Source: Yeguia hominis
GTDB taxonomy: Bacteria; Bacillota; Clostridia; Oscillospirales; Acutalibacteraceae
Assembly: GCF_014384705.1 (NCBI RefSeq)
Contig: NZ_JACRSN010000001.1
Location: forward strand, 1-64,000
Reading direction: 5' to 3'
Length of the DNA stretch: 64,000 nucleotides
Shown here: piece after piece, positions 7,747-16,326 of the stretch
Layout: every line of letters begins with the position of its first letter
Numbering within the stretch: the first letter of the stretch is position 1
Position numbers and translations under genes: made by a program
The notes under the pieces: model-generated
Seen by the model: the letters and a program-made list of their open reading frames with translations, nothing else
What the model was told of the DNA's origin: nothing
Database searches by the model: none

Positions 7747-8742
7747 ATGAATCGGATGACCAAAAAATCCATGCAGCACAGCGAAAATTCCGCCGAAGAG
7801 CTGATGAATCCGGGATATATTTCCCTCTCCGCGGGAATGCGTGCGGATGCTGCGCTTGAAAAAATCCGGAAAACCGGAACCCCGTTTTATACCCTCTACA
7901 TCACGGACGGAAAGCACCGTCTGACCGGAACCGTCGCACTGTGCGACCTTCTGACCTGTGAGCCGCAGACTGCCGTCGCAGATTTGACCGACTGGAAGCC
8001 GGTTTCCGTTGTCTACACGCAGAGCCGGGAGGATGCCGCCCGGCTGCTGCAAAAATATGATCTGCTTTCCCTGCCCGTGGTCAACGAGCACCGTGTTTTG
8101 CTCGGCATCATCCCCATTGAAAACGCCATCGACGCCATCCGCGAAGAGGCAACAGAAGATTTTGAAAAGATGGCCGCCATCGGCTCTGCGTCCGCAGAGG
8201 CTTCTTATTTTGAAACGTCCGACTGGACACATGCCAAAAGCCGCCTGCCCTGGCTGCTCATTCTGATGCTTTCCGCCATTTTCACCGGGGAAGTCATCAC
8301 GCGCTACGAGGAGGCTTTTCTCGCACTGCCGCTGCTGGTTTCCTTTTTGCCCATGGTGATGGACACTGCCGGAAATTGCGGATCGCAGAGTTCCACCGTA
8401 ATCATTCGCGCGCTGGCAACCGGCGAGGTGCGCTTCCGGGATTTCTTCCGGGTTCTGCTCAAGGAATCGGAAATCGCCCTTTTTGCGGGCGCAGCCCTCA
8501 TTCTCGTCTGCACTGCCCGCATTCTCTTGCAATACCACAACCCCACCCTCGCGTTGATTCTTGCCATCTCGCTCGCCTGCACCGTTCTCTTTTCCAAACT
8601 GATCGGCGCCGCGCTTCCGATGCTTGCAAAACGGTTGCATCTGGATCCGGCTGTGATGGCTTCTCCGCTCATCAACACCATCGCGGATCTCGGCTCCGTT
8701 CTGCTTTATTTTTCCGTTGCCTCATGGCTTTTTCACCTCTAA
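7747..8742 (+). CDS. Short MgtE paralogue without the N domain
   Basis: 331 residues: two CBS domains (about 18-145), then the five-helix MgtE membrane domain with PMVMDTAGNCGSQSSTV (the pore signature). Compared with the neighbour at 6068, about 120 residues of the N-terminal superhelical domain are missing. That domain normally helps to sense cytosolic Mg2+ and lock the pore, so gating should differ. It could form homodimers or pair with the full-length MgtE. The ATG at 7747 is preceded by AAAGGAGGGATCTTCC; a longer in-frame start exists but would begin inside the structured leader and has no ribosome site. A Co2+ or other divalent-ion role is also possible. Confidence 0.88.
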   Translation: MNRMTKKSMQHSENSAEELMNPGYISLSAGMRADAALEKIRKTGTPFYTLYITDGKHRLTGTVALCDLLTCEPQTAVADLTDWKPVSVVYTQSREDAARLLQKYDLLSLPVVNEHRVLLGIIPIENAIDAIREEATEDFEKMAAIGSASAEASYFETSDWTHAKSRLPWLLILMLSAIFTGEVITRYEEAFLALPLLVSFLPMVMDTAGNCGSQSSTVIIRALATGEVRFRDFFRVLLKESEIALFAGAALILVCTARILLQYHNPTLALILAISLACTVLFSKLIGAALPMLAKRLHLDPAVMASPLINTIADLGSVLLYFSVASWLFHL

Positions 8743-8802
8743 TCACCTGCAAAAAACACAAAAACCTTTTTCAGAAAAAAGTATGAACCGTGATTTTTGC
8801 TA

Positions 8803-8832
8803 TTGCATCCCCTGCACATTCTGTGCTACAAT
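8803..8832 (+). promoter_or_regulatory. Promoter of the aspS leader
   Basis: -35 TTGCAT (8803-8808), 18-base spacer, extended -10 TGCTACAAT (TACAAT at 8827-8832). Transcription is expected to start at about 8839. Confidence 0.65.
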
Positions 8833-8838
8833 AAATTT

Positions 8839-8943
8839 ATGAAATCGATGAGACTAGGGTTCTTTGCAGCAAGGGCGCTGCAAATGGCATTTGCCCGGTT
8901 TGATCCAGAAATTTATGAAAAGAATGCAATGGAGCATCCGTAA
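8839..8943 (+). CDS. Possible leaderless 34-residue leader peptide before aspS
   Basis: An ATG lies at or within a base or two of the predicted transcription start, so translation would be leaderless. The peptide begins MKSMRLGFFAARALQMAF and ends with its TAA inside the loop of the following terminator. A stop codon in that place is the classic geometry of translational attenuation. The same bases can also fold: UUUGCAGC/GCUGCAAA with the loop base-pairing GGGC to GCCC at 8893-8896. Only one Asp codon is present, so it is not an obvious Asp-starvation sensor. Coding status is uncertain. Confidence 0.3.
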   Translation: MKSMRLGFFAARALQMAFARFDPEIYEKNAMEHP

Positions 8944-8973
8944 CAGTTGTTTCGGGTGCTCTTTTCTTTTTGC
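8932..8973 (+). terminator. Attenuator-like terminator before aspS
   Basis: GAGCATCCG (8932-8940) pairs with CGGGTGCTC (8953-8961), followed by TTTTCTTTTT. It lies between the leader promoter and aspS, 76 bases before the aspS start, so it must be read through to express aspS-gatCAB from this promoter. Confidence 0.75.
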
Positions 8974-9048
8974 TTTTTCCGCCGCCATGCGGTGAGAATC
9001 AATAAATCAGACAGGCGGATTTCCCGCCGCGAAAGGAGATCGTGTAAC

Positions 9049-10797
9049 ATGACCGGCAAAACCACCTACCGGACCCACACCTGCGGAGAAATTGGGGAGC
9101 AGAACTTGAATTGCAACGTGCGGCTTTCCGGGTGGGTCGAAAATATCCGGGACCACGGCGGCATTCAATTTCTGGATCTGCGCGATCATTACGGTGTCGT
9201 GCAGGTTGTCATTCATGAGGACTCCCTCCTAGACGGCGTCAGCCGCGAATGCACCGTTTCTGTCGCCGGGACGGTTGTCCTGCGCGACGAGGAAACCATT
9301 AACCCGAAAATTGCAAGCGGTATCGTAGAGGTGCGCGCCGAAAGTCTGACGATCCTCGGCAAATGCCTCCCGAACCTTCCGTTTGAAGTGGCATCCTCCA
9401 AACACACCAAAGAGGACGTCCGGCTGCAATACCGGTTTCTGGATCTGCGTAACCCGAAAGTGCACCAGAACATTGTTCTGCGCGCAGAGGTCATTTCTTT
9501 TTTGCGCAGCAAAATGCAGGAACTCGGCTTTCTCGAAATCCAGACACCGATTCTCTCTGCATCTTCGCCGGAAGGCGCGCGCGATTATCTAATCCCCAGC
9601 CGCCGGCATCACGGCAAATTCTATGCACTGCCCCAGGCGCCGCAGATTTTCAAGCAGCTCCTGATGGTTTCCGGCTTTGACCGGTATTTTCAGATTGCCC
9701 CCTGCTTCCGCGACGAAGACGCCCGCGCCGACCGCTCTCCGGGAGAGTTTTACCAGCTGGATTTTGAAATGGCGTTTGCTTCGCAGGAAGATGTTTTTGC
9801 CGTAGCAGAAGCGGTCCTTCCCGCGCTCTTTACACGGTTTTCTGAAAAAGCCGTCACCCCGGCGCCGTTTCCGCGGATCCCGTATGCGGAGGCAATGCTC
9901 CGATACGGCACCGACAAGCCCGATCTGCGCAATCCGCTGGTCATCACCGATATCAGCGACCTCTTTGTCCATTCCTCGTTCCGGCCGTTTAGCGGCAAAA
10001 CCGTGCGCGTTATCGCCGTTCCGGACTGCGCCGCTCAATCCCGCACCTTTTTCGGGTCACTCGAAAGCTATGCGGAGTCCCTCGGAATGGGCGGACTTGG
10101 ATACGTCAAAATCGGGACGGAGAAAGAACTCATCGGTCCGCTGGATAAATACATGTCGGAATCCGACAAAGAAACGCTTCTTTCCCGCACCCAGGTAAAA
10201 CCCGGCGATGTCATTTTCTTTATCGCCGACCGCGAACGGGAGGCCGCCCACTATGCGGGCCTGATCCGCACCGCGCTCGGCGAACGGCTTTCTCTCATCG
10301 CAGACGACGCCTACCGGTTTTGCTTTATCACGGATTTCCCGATGTACGAAATCGACGAGGAAACCGGCGCCTATGCGTTCACACACAACCCCTTCTCGAT
10401 GCCGCAAGGCGGCATGCAGGCGCTGTGCGAGCAAGCACCGGAAACCATTCTCGCCTATCAATATGATATTGTCTGCAACGGCGTGGAGCTTTCCTCCGGC
10501 GCCGTACGCAACCACGATATTGAAATCATGAAAAAAGCCTTTTCCATCGCCGGATATTCTGAGGCGGAACTTGAAAAGAAATTCCATTCCCTGTATAATG
10601 CATTTCAGTACGGTGCGCCGCCGCACGCCGGCATGGCGCCCGGAATCGACCGCATGCTGATGCTCCTGTGCGGCGAGGAAAGCATCCGGGAGGTCATCGC
10701 GTTCCCGATGAACAGCAATGCGCAGGATGTTCTGCTCGGTGCGCCGGGCGAAGTTACGGAGCAGCAGCTGCGGGAAGCCCATATTAAAATCCGATAA
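9049..10797 (+). CDS. aspS: Aspartyl-tRNA synthetase (possibly non-discriminating)
   Basis: 582 residues, the bacterial-type class II AspRS with the GAD insertion. It attaches Asp to tRNA-Asp. Order: OB-fold anticodon domain (about 15-105), class II motif 2 region with FRDEDARADR, the inserted GAD domain, and motif 3 at PGIDRMLMLLCG. AAAGGAGATCGTGTAAC precedes the chosen ATG; longer in-frame starts lie in the terminator. The anticodon domain has RDHGG with His36, the residue found in non-discriminating AspRS, which also charges tRNA-Asn. The second marker position is Glu rather than Gly, so specificity is uncertain. gatCAB follows with a 12-base gap and would convert Asp-tRNA-Asn to Asn-tRNA-Asn. 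Confidence 0.96.
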   Translation: MTGKTTYRTHTCGEIGEQNLNCNVRLSGWVENIRDHGGIQFLDLRDHYGVVQVVIHEDSLLDGVSRECTVSVAGTVVLRDEETINPKIASGIVEVRAESLTILGKCLPNLPFEVASSKHTKEDVRLQYRFLDLRNPKVHQNIVLRAEVISFLRSKMQELGFLEIQTPILSASSPEGARDYLIPSRRHHGKFYALPQAPQIFKQLLMVSGFDRYFQIAPCFRDEDARADRSPGEFYQLDFEMAFASQEDVFAVAEAVLPALFTRFSEKAVTPAPFPRIPYAEAMLRYGTDKPDLRNPLVITDISDLFVHSSFRPFSGKTVRVIAVPDCAAQSRTFFGSLESYAESLGMGGLGYVKIGTEKELIGPLDKYMSESDKETLLSRTQVKPGDVIFFIADREREAAHYAGLIRTALGERLSLIADDAYRFCFITDFPMYEIDEETGAYAFTHNPFSMPQGGMQALCEQAPETILAYQYDIVCNGVELSSGAVRNHDIEIMKKAFSIAGYSEAELEKKFHSLYNAFQYGAPPHAGMAPGIDRMLMLLCGEESIREVIAFPMNSNAQDVLLGAPGEVTEQQLREAHIKIR

Positions 10798-10809
10798 GGA
10801 GGCGCCGCC

Positions 10810-11088
10810 ATGATTACACATGAAGAAATCCGGTCGATTGCCCTTCTGGCAAAGCTGGAAGTGCCGGACGAAGAATTGGACGCGCTCACACAGGAAATGG
10901 AAAAAATCATTGCATTTGCGGATACGGTCAGCCATGCGCCGGTCTCTGACACCGGCTTTGACAACATTCACCATCTTGAAAATGGATTCCGCCCCGACGT
11001 GGTCACGCCTTCCCTGCCGCAGGAAGAAATTCTGCAAAACGCAGAGCGTCAGGAAAACGGCTGCTTTTTCGTGCCGAACAGAAAGTGA
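10810..11088 (+). CDS. gatC: Asp/Glu-tRNA amidotransferase subunit C
   Basis: 92 residues, the usual GatC size. GatC wraps around GatA and stabilises the GatCAB complex that amidates misacylated Glu-tRNA-Gln and Asp-tRNA-Asn. Characteristic parts are the N-terminal IRSIALLAKLEV helix and the C-terminal LRPD-like segment (here FRPDVVTPSLP). AAGGAGGCGCC precedes the ATG. It is the second gene of the aspS-gatCAB operon; gatA begins 11 bases after it. Confidence 0.93.
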   Translation: MITHEEIRSIALLAKLEVPDEELDALTQEMEKIIAFADTVSHAPVSDTGFDNIHHLENGFRPDVVTPSLPQEEILQNAERQENGCFFVPNRK

Positions 11089-11099
11089 GGGGACGCGCA

Positions 11100-12563
11100 A
11101 TGGAGCGAAATCAAATTCAGTATCTCGGTTCGCTGTTGCGCCGCCGGGAACTATCCTGTCGGGAGCTTACCCTTATGTATCTGCGTGCCATTGAGGCGGA
11201 AAATCCGGCACTGCAGGCGCTCGTTCATCTGACGCCGGACACCGCCCTGGCCTGTGCCGACGCCGTTGACCGAAAAATTGCAGCAGGAGAACCGCTTCAG
11301 CCGCTGGAAGGCATTCCCATGGTGCTCAAAGACAACATTTCCACGCGCGGCCTGGAAACCACCTGCTGTTCCAAAATTCTCTCCGGCTATCAGCCGATTT
11401 ATGACGCGACCGTCTGGGAACTGCTCAAAGCGCAGAATGCCGTTCTGCTTGGAAAAGCAAACATGGATGAATTCGCCATGGGGTCTTCCTGCGAAACCTC
11501 CTGTTTTGGCGGCGCGAAAAATCCGCATAATCCGGAGCGCGTCGCAGGCGGCAGTTCCGGCGGCACGGCTTCCGCAGTCGGCGGCGGACTTGCCGCATAC
11601 GGACTCGGCTCCGACACCGGCGGCTCCATCCGTCAGCCGGCAAGCTTCTGCGGAATCGTCGGCCTTAAGCCCACCTATGGCGCCGTTTCCCGATACGGAC
11701 TGATCGCATATGCTTCCAGCTTCGATCAGATCGGCCCCATTACCACAAGTGTCGAGGACGCAGCGCTCGTTTATGATGCAATTTCTGTCCGAGACCGTCG
11801 GGACGCAACCTCCCGCGGACAGACCGCACCCACTGCGGCTACGCTCGATCTGGACCTCCGCGGACTCAAAATCGGCGTTGCCGAGGAATACTTCACCGGG
11901 ATTCGCGAGGATGTCCGGAGCGCCGTTCTGCAGGCACTCGACGTCTACCGTTCGCTCGGCGCCACCGTCACATGGTTCCAGATGCCGGCGCTGCAGTACG
12001 CATTGCCCGTTTATTATATTCTGGCCTGTGCAGAGGCTTCTTCAAACCTCGGCCGGTACGACGGCATTCGTTACGGGTATCAGACCCCGCACTATACCGG
12101 CACACACGAAATGATGTGCAAAACCCGCAGCGAAGGGTTCGGCGCAGAGGTCAAACGCCGGATTCTGCTCGGCACCTATGTTCTCAGCGCCGGGTATTAC
12201 GACGCCTACTACAAAAAAGCGCAAAACCTGCGCGGTGCGATTGTCTCGGCATTTGACGAGGCTTTTTCCCACTACGATCTTCTGGTTGCGCCGACTGTCC
12301 CGACAACGGCATTCCCCCTGCATTTTACGCAGCAGGATCCTGTCGAAACCTACCAGACCGATGTCTGCACCGTTCCGGTCAATATTGCCGGGCTGCCCGG
12401 CATCTCGCTGCCCTGCGGCACCGGAACTGACGGTATGCCGATCGGCATGCAGCTGATCGGCGCAGCATTTTCGGAAGCGCGTCTGCTCGGTGCTGCCTAT
12501 CAATACGAGCGCGCAGCAGGAGACCGCGTATTCCAGAAATCCGGATTGGGGGTTCAGCTATGA
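11100..12563 (+). CDS. gatA: Asp/Glu-tRNA amidotransferase subunit A
   Basis: 487 residues, amidase-signature family. GatA releases ammonia from glutamine and passes it to GatB. The catalytic Ser-cisSer-Lys triad region is intact: Lys in VLKDNIST, the two serines in GGSSGG and GSDTGGSIRQPA. AGTGAGGGGACGCGCA precedes the ATG. A GTG five codons earlier is in frame but overlaps gatC and has no site of its own. The stop overlaps the gatB start by four bases (ATGA), indicating translational coupling. Confidence 0.96.
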   Translation: MERNQIQYLGSLLRRRELSCRELTLMYLRAIEAENPALQALVHLTPDTALACADAVDRKIAAGEPLQPLEGIPMVLKDNISTRGLETTCCSKILSGYQPIYDATVWELLKAQNAVLLGKANMDEFAMGSSCETSCFGGAKNPHNPERVAGGSSGGTASAVGGGLAAYGLGSDTGGSIRQPASFCGIVGLKPTYGAVSRYGLIAYASSFDQIGPITTSVEDAALVYDAISVRDRRDATSRGQTAPTAATLDLDLRGLKIGVAEEYFTGIREDVRSAVLQALDVYRSLGATVTWFQMPALQYALPVYYILACAEASSNLGRYDGIRYGYQTPHYTGTHEMMCKTRSEGFGAEVKRRILLGTYVLSAGYYDAYYKKAQNLRGAIVSAFDEAFSHYDLLVAPTVPTTAFPLHFTQQDPVETYQTDVCTVPVNIAGLPGISLPCGTGTDGMPIGMQLIGAAFSEARLLGAAYQYERAAGDRVFQKSGLGVQL

Positions 12564-13993
12564 GCGGTTATGAACTGGTTGCAGGACTGGAAACACATGT
12601 CGAGCTTGCAACAAAAACAAAAATCTTTTGCGGATGTACAACCGCATTCGGCGCCGAACCGAACACCCACTGCTGTCCGGTGTGCATCGGACTTCCCGGC
12701 ACGCTTCCGCTCTTAAATGAGCAGGTCGTCAATTATGCAATTCTCGCCGGACTTGCAACAAATTGTGAAATTTCAGAGTATTCCAAAATGGACCGCAAGA
12801 ACTACTGCTATCCGGATCTCCCAAAAGCCTACCAGATTTCGCAGTATGATATGCCGCTGTGCAAAAACGGCTATATTCCGCTTTCCAACGGCCGAAAAAT
12901 TCGAATCACCCGGATTCATATCGAAGAAGATGCCGGAAAACTCATTCATGAGCGCGGGAACACCTATGTCGACTATAACCGCGGCGGCGTCCCGCTCATT
13001 GAGATCGTCTCTGAACCGGACATCCGCAGCGCTGAAGAAGCACGCGAATATGTGGAAACCCTCCAGCTGATTATGCGGCATATCGGCGTTTCCGACTGCA
13101 AAATGCAGGAGGGCTCTCTTCGCTGCGACGTCAATATTTCCGTCCGGCCAAAGGGCAGTGAGACGCTTGGCACCCGAACGGAAATCAAAAACATGAACTC
13201 CTTTACCTTCATGGCGCGCGCGATGCAGTACGAAATGGAGCGTCAGATCGATCTGCTTGAGAGCGGCGAAACCGTCCGACAGGAAACCCTGCGGTATCTG
13301 CCGGACGAAAACCGCACCGAACCGATGCGCGGAAAAGAAGATGCGCACGACTACCGGTATTTCCGGGAACCGGACCTTGTCCCCATTCATGTCACGCGCG
13401 AACGTGTCGAAGCTTTGCGCAAACAGCTTCCGGAGTCTCCGACCGAAAAGCTCCGCCGTTATACAGAGGAGCTCGGCTTGCCGCAGGCGGACGCACAGCT
13501 GCTGGTCAAATACCGTCGGGTCGCCGAATACTTTGAAGCGGCAAGCAAGGAAACGAAAAGCCCCAAAACGGCGGCAAACTGCATTTTGGGACCGATTTTC
13601 AGCCGGCTTTCCACGGAAGAGGAAAAGGAAACTTTCGAACTGCCGGTTTCACCGGAGGCGCTGCGGGAACTCATAGCGCTCTTTGATGCGGGAAAAATTC
13701 GGATGAACCTTCTGCGCGCCACACTGGAAAAAATGCTCGACACCGGCAAACCCGCTTCCGCGTTTCTGACCGAAACCGACCTTGCCGGCATTGACGACCA
13801 AACACTTCAGACACTCTGCCAAACGGCGGTGCAGTCGAACGAAAAAGCAGTGCAGGATTTCCGCGCCGGCAAAGAAAAGGCGCTCAAGGTTCTGCTCGGG
13901 CAAATCATGAAAGCGACCAAAGGGCGCGCCGACGCCGTAAAGGCGGAATCGCTCATTCGGGAAATCATTGCAAACACACCGTCCGCGTCCTGA
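12560..13993 (+). CDS. gatB: Asp/Glu-tRNA amidotransferase subunit B
   Basis: 477 residues, normal GatB length. The N-terminal kinase-like cradle phosphorylates and amidates the Asp or Glu carried on tRNA; it starts GLETHVEL and holds the cysteines CGC..CPVC of a zinc site near residues 24-42 and KNYCYPDLPKAYQISQ. The C-terminal YqeY-like tail domain binds tRNA. It overlaps gatA by four bases. It is the last gene of the operon; a weak AGCCG/CGGCT hairpin (14016-14031) and three strong terminators inside the following repeat end the transcript. Confidence 0.96.
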   Translation: MSGYELVAGLETHVELATKTKIFCGCTTAFGAEPNTHCCPVCIGLPGTLPLLNEQVVNYAILAGLATNCEISEYSKMDRKNYCYPDLPKAYQISQYDMPLCKNGYIPLSNGRKIRITRIHIEEDAGKLIHERGNTYVDYNRGGVPLIEIVSEPDIRSAEEAREYVETLQLIMRHIGVSDCKMQEGSLRCDVNISVRPKGSETLGTRTEIKNMNSFTFMARAMQYEMERQIDLLESGETVRQETLRYLPDENRTEPMRGKEDAHDYRYFREPDLVPIHVTRERVEALRKQLPESPTEKLRRYTEELGLPQADAQLLVKYRRVAEYFEAASKETKSPKTAANCILGPIFSRLSTEEEKETFELPVSPEALRELIALFDAGKIRMNLLRATLEKMLDTGKPASAFLTETDLAGIDDQTLQTLCQTAVQSNEKAVQDFRAGKEKALKVLLGQIMKATKGRADAVKAESLIREIIANTPSAS

Positions 13994-14096
13994 GGTTCCA
14001 ACAGGCAGCCGATTTAAGCCGCCTTGCCGGCTTTGTTGTAAATCAAAATTTCTGCCTGGGAAGCCCTGCAAACCACTTTTTGTGACACAAAACAGA

Positions 14097-14137
14097 AGAA
14101 CGGTTCCCTTTTTTCCTGCGGAACCGTTCTTTTTTCT
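14097..14137 (+). terminator. Strong terminator downstream of gatB
   Basis: AGAACGGTTCC / GGAACCGTTCT hairpin followed by TTTTTTCTG. It is present in both copies of the 1-kb repeat (second copy at about 23084-23124). Confidence 0.8.
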
Positions 14138-14143
14138 GCAAGA

Positions 14144-14181
14144 CGCATGCTGTTTCGTTTGGATGCCGTATGCGTTTTTTG
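14144..14181 (+). terminator. Second terminator hairpin in the repeat
   Basis: ACGCAT / ATGCGT followed by TTTTTTG. In the right-hand copy the 3' arm is GTGCGT instead, which still pairs through G-U. Confidence 0.5.
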
Positions 14182-14201
14182 TCTGACCGGCAGCCCCACG
14201 C

Positions 14202-14243
14202 AAAACCGCCGGAGGAATCTTCTGAGATTCCCCCGGCGGTTTT
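14202..14243. terminator. Bidirectional terminator between gatB side and oxidoreductase
   Basis: AAAACCGCCGG...CCGGCGGTTTT is a long, nearly perfect inverted repeat with A and T runs on both sides. It can end transcripts from either strand. A second copy lies at about 23189-23230. Confidence 0.8.
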
Positions 14244-14270
14244 CACTCTTTGGCACAAGCATTGTTCGAT

Positions 14271-15079
14271 TCACGGACGACACCATGGTTTTCTTTCGGT
14301 CTGAACCGGTTTTCCGGTCTCCAGCGCCTTTGTCAGGCAATGCGACAGGTAGGTATCCTGGCAGGCCTCCGCCAGCCCGTAAAATTCTTTTCCTGTCTCA
14401 ACATACGTTTTCATATCCAGAAGCACCTTGGCAAGCGCAAGTTCTTCGTCGCTGAGACGCCGGAAATCCGCAACCGTCCGTTCTGCAAACGGGTTTCGGT
14501 AAATATACCGGCCGTCCAGCATCAGCCCGCGCAGAGAATCGCCCTCCAGATTGGAATATTGCCCCAGTTCGACCCGCTGAATTTCCGAACAGGCACAGTC
14601 GCCTTCCTCGTTCAGATATCGTACCGTCCGGTCGAAAATCTCTCCGCGCGTTCCGCTGATCCGCAAAAACCGGGAACGGATCCCAGAAAAATACTGTTCT
14701 TCACAGAAATCGAAATAGGCGTTTTTGCCGTTTTCAAACGTAAAAACTGCCGTATCTCTGGCAGCTGTGTGCAGCGCGCCGTTTTGCACAAGGCCGTCTC
14801 TGCCGCAGGTTTCGACAAGTTCCTGCGAAAAGCGTTTGGCGGAAATTGTACAGGGCATAAATCCCACATCGAGATACCGGCGGATCAGATTCACTGCGTG
14901 ATAGCCGTGAACCATCGAAATCAGCAGATCCGTCGGCACGCCGATTTTGCCTTCGCAAAGGATGTTTAAAAGCGCACTGTGATAAGGCTGCGCAAAATAC
15001 TGTTCCGCAACCTGCACCTTTGCGCCACAGCGCACTGCAGCCTCCCAAATCTGATCGACCGCTTCCAAATCCGGCGCAA
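14271..15079 (-). pseudogene. 5'-truncated Gfo/Idh/MocA oxidoreductase (left repeat copy)
   Basis: This reading frame is the C-terminal 268 or so residues of the protein encoded intact at 23258-24349. It begins at PDLEAVDQIW, with the N-terminal Rossmann strand FAILGAGWRA and the rest of the NAD-binding domain missing. The break falls exactly at the end of the 1-kb repeat. The remaining frame is open and differs from the intact copy by a single residue (Cys for Tyr near the C terminus). That near identity indicates a recent event. A TTG near 15068 could start translation, but without the dinucleotide-binding domain the product should be inactive. Confidence 0.9.
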
Positions 15080-15139
15080 AGGCGCAATTTTACTGGAGTG
15101 TTGCAGCCCGAACTCTCTACTTTCTGAAGTTTTATTCCT

Positions 15140-16288
15140 TTATTTGATCAATCGTTCTTCGAGAGAAAGAAGCGGCAATGTATTAACAGGCTGATCCAGA
15201 TAAAAATAGGCACAGCTACACCAATCGTCACTGCGTTCATAGAGGAATGGAAGCCCCTGCCCAAACTCAGGATCCTCTTCCGGATGAACAAAATCTGTCT
15301 CATAATTTCCATTAACAGAAGGATATGAATACCCTTTTGTCTCATGCAACAATGCAAGTTCTGCTCGACCATATTTCAGTTCAAATGTATCGACTGCACC
15401 GATCTGCTGGACTTCTACGCGGATATCTTTTTGGAAATAAACCGGATCCGCCACATGGAAACGGAAAAAATCAAGTTCCATCTTTTCCGAATCATATACT
15501 GGGCATCCACAGTAGAGATCATAAAAATAATCTTGTCCCCATGCACTGGCCAAATAATCTTCCGAACCGGTTCCGCAAAGAGAAGGATACTCTTCATCTC
15601 CATCGAGATAAATTTTCACCTCACCTTCTCCCCACCAAGTCTGGCAATAAAGCTCTGTATTACAGAGAACACCAATATTTGTACCGAGATATCTACCGCG
15701 ACCTTCAACCTTAGCAAGAATTTTATAATCTTGCCGAATTGTAGTTGGATTTTCTCTGTTAAACCAAGCGTGAAAATACATCACATTCTCATCAAGTTCA
15801 TCGCCCAATGTATAGTTGATGTCATAATAAACCTGAAGGATATCTTTTCCGCTCTGGTTGCGAATCAAAACCTTGAACCCCTTGCGAAAAGGCATCGGAA
15901 TGAAGCAGGTGAAATTTCTACCTTCCGGGCTTGTAAAAAGCGCGGATTTGAACGTCGCCATTCTTCCGATGCTATGGCAGAAGAAATCTCCAATTGGAAC
16001 ACTCACTGCAGGCTGTTCCGCCTGATCCCAATAAAATTCAATGGTAACACCACGAAGAACTTCTTTGGAAAAATCACTAAGTGTCATCCACATACGACGC
16101 ACAATACCCGTTCCTTCTTTTTCAAAGGCTAATACTTTTTCTTCACCATCACGGAAGGTAAATTTCGCAGAACCTTTCCGGCCGCCACGCGTCATTCCGG
16201 CTTTCCCCTTCTCTCCGGTATAATTCTCCGGACTGCACCATCTCGTTTGAATGTTTTTCGGAACTGAATACATAGAATTGTCAAACAT
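15140..16288 (-). CDS. GH172 (DUF2961) glycosidase family protein
   Basis: 382 residues, matching DUF2961, now glycoside hydrolase family 172. Known members act on alpha-D-arabinofuranosides, alpha-D-fructofuranosides or difructose dianhydride. Features seen: the N-terminal SAKFTFRDGEEK strand, GIVRRMWMTLSD, VPIGDFF, MPFRKG, and the hallmark GTGSEDYLASAWG. There is no signal peptide, so it is probably cytoplasmic and acts on imported oligosaccharide. The ATG at 16288 has AGGAAAGG nine bases upstream. It is the last gene of the minus-strand SBP-permease-permease-GH172 unit, which fits uptake followed by cleavage. The product is AT-rich coding DNA unlike the flanking chromosome. Confidence 0.85.
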   Translation of the reverse strand: MFDNSMYSVPKNIQTRWCSPENYTGEKGKAGMTRGGRKGSAKFTFRDGEEKVLAFEKEGTGIVRRMWMTLSDFSKEVLRGVTIEFYWDQAEQPAVSVPIGDFFCHSIGRMATFKSALFTSPEGRNFTCFIPMPFRKGFKVLIRNQSGKDILQVYYDINYTLGDELDENVMYFHAWFNRENPTTIRQDYKILAKVEGRGRYLGTNIGVLCNTELYCQTWWGEGEVKIYLDGDEEYPSLCGTGSEDYLASAWGQDYFYDLYCGCPVYDSEKMELDFFRFHVADPVYFQKDIRVEVQQIGAVDTFELKYGRAELALLHETKGYSYPSVNGNYETDFVHPEEDPEFGQGLPFLYERSDDWCSCAYFYLDQPVNTLPLLSLEERLIK

Positions 16289-16326
16289 ACTTTTCAACCT
16301 TTCCTTTCAGTAATAATATTATATAA

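Larger units (their letters stand above)
14080..15079. repeat. 1000-bp direct repeat, left copy
   Basis: Bases 14080-15079 match 23067-24066 with a constant offset of 8987 and no gaps. I count about ten differences, giving roughly 99% identity. Most differences are in the non-coding terminator part (14148-14282). One changes a Cys to Tyr codon near the C terminus of the encoded protein and one is silent (near 14888). The repeat includes three terminator hairpins and the 3' 800 bases of a Gfo/Idh/MocA gene. At its right end the tandem GGCGCAA-A-GGCGCAA marks the junction with AT-rich DNA. Confidence 0.95.

Noticed and set aside
8839..8975. T-box riboswitch before aspS
   Set aside because: No AGGGTGGAACCGCG-type T-box sequence and no specifier hairpin can be found.
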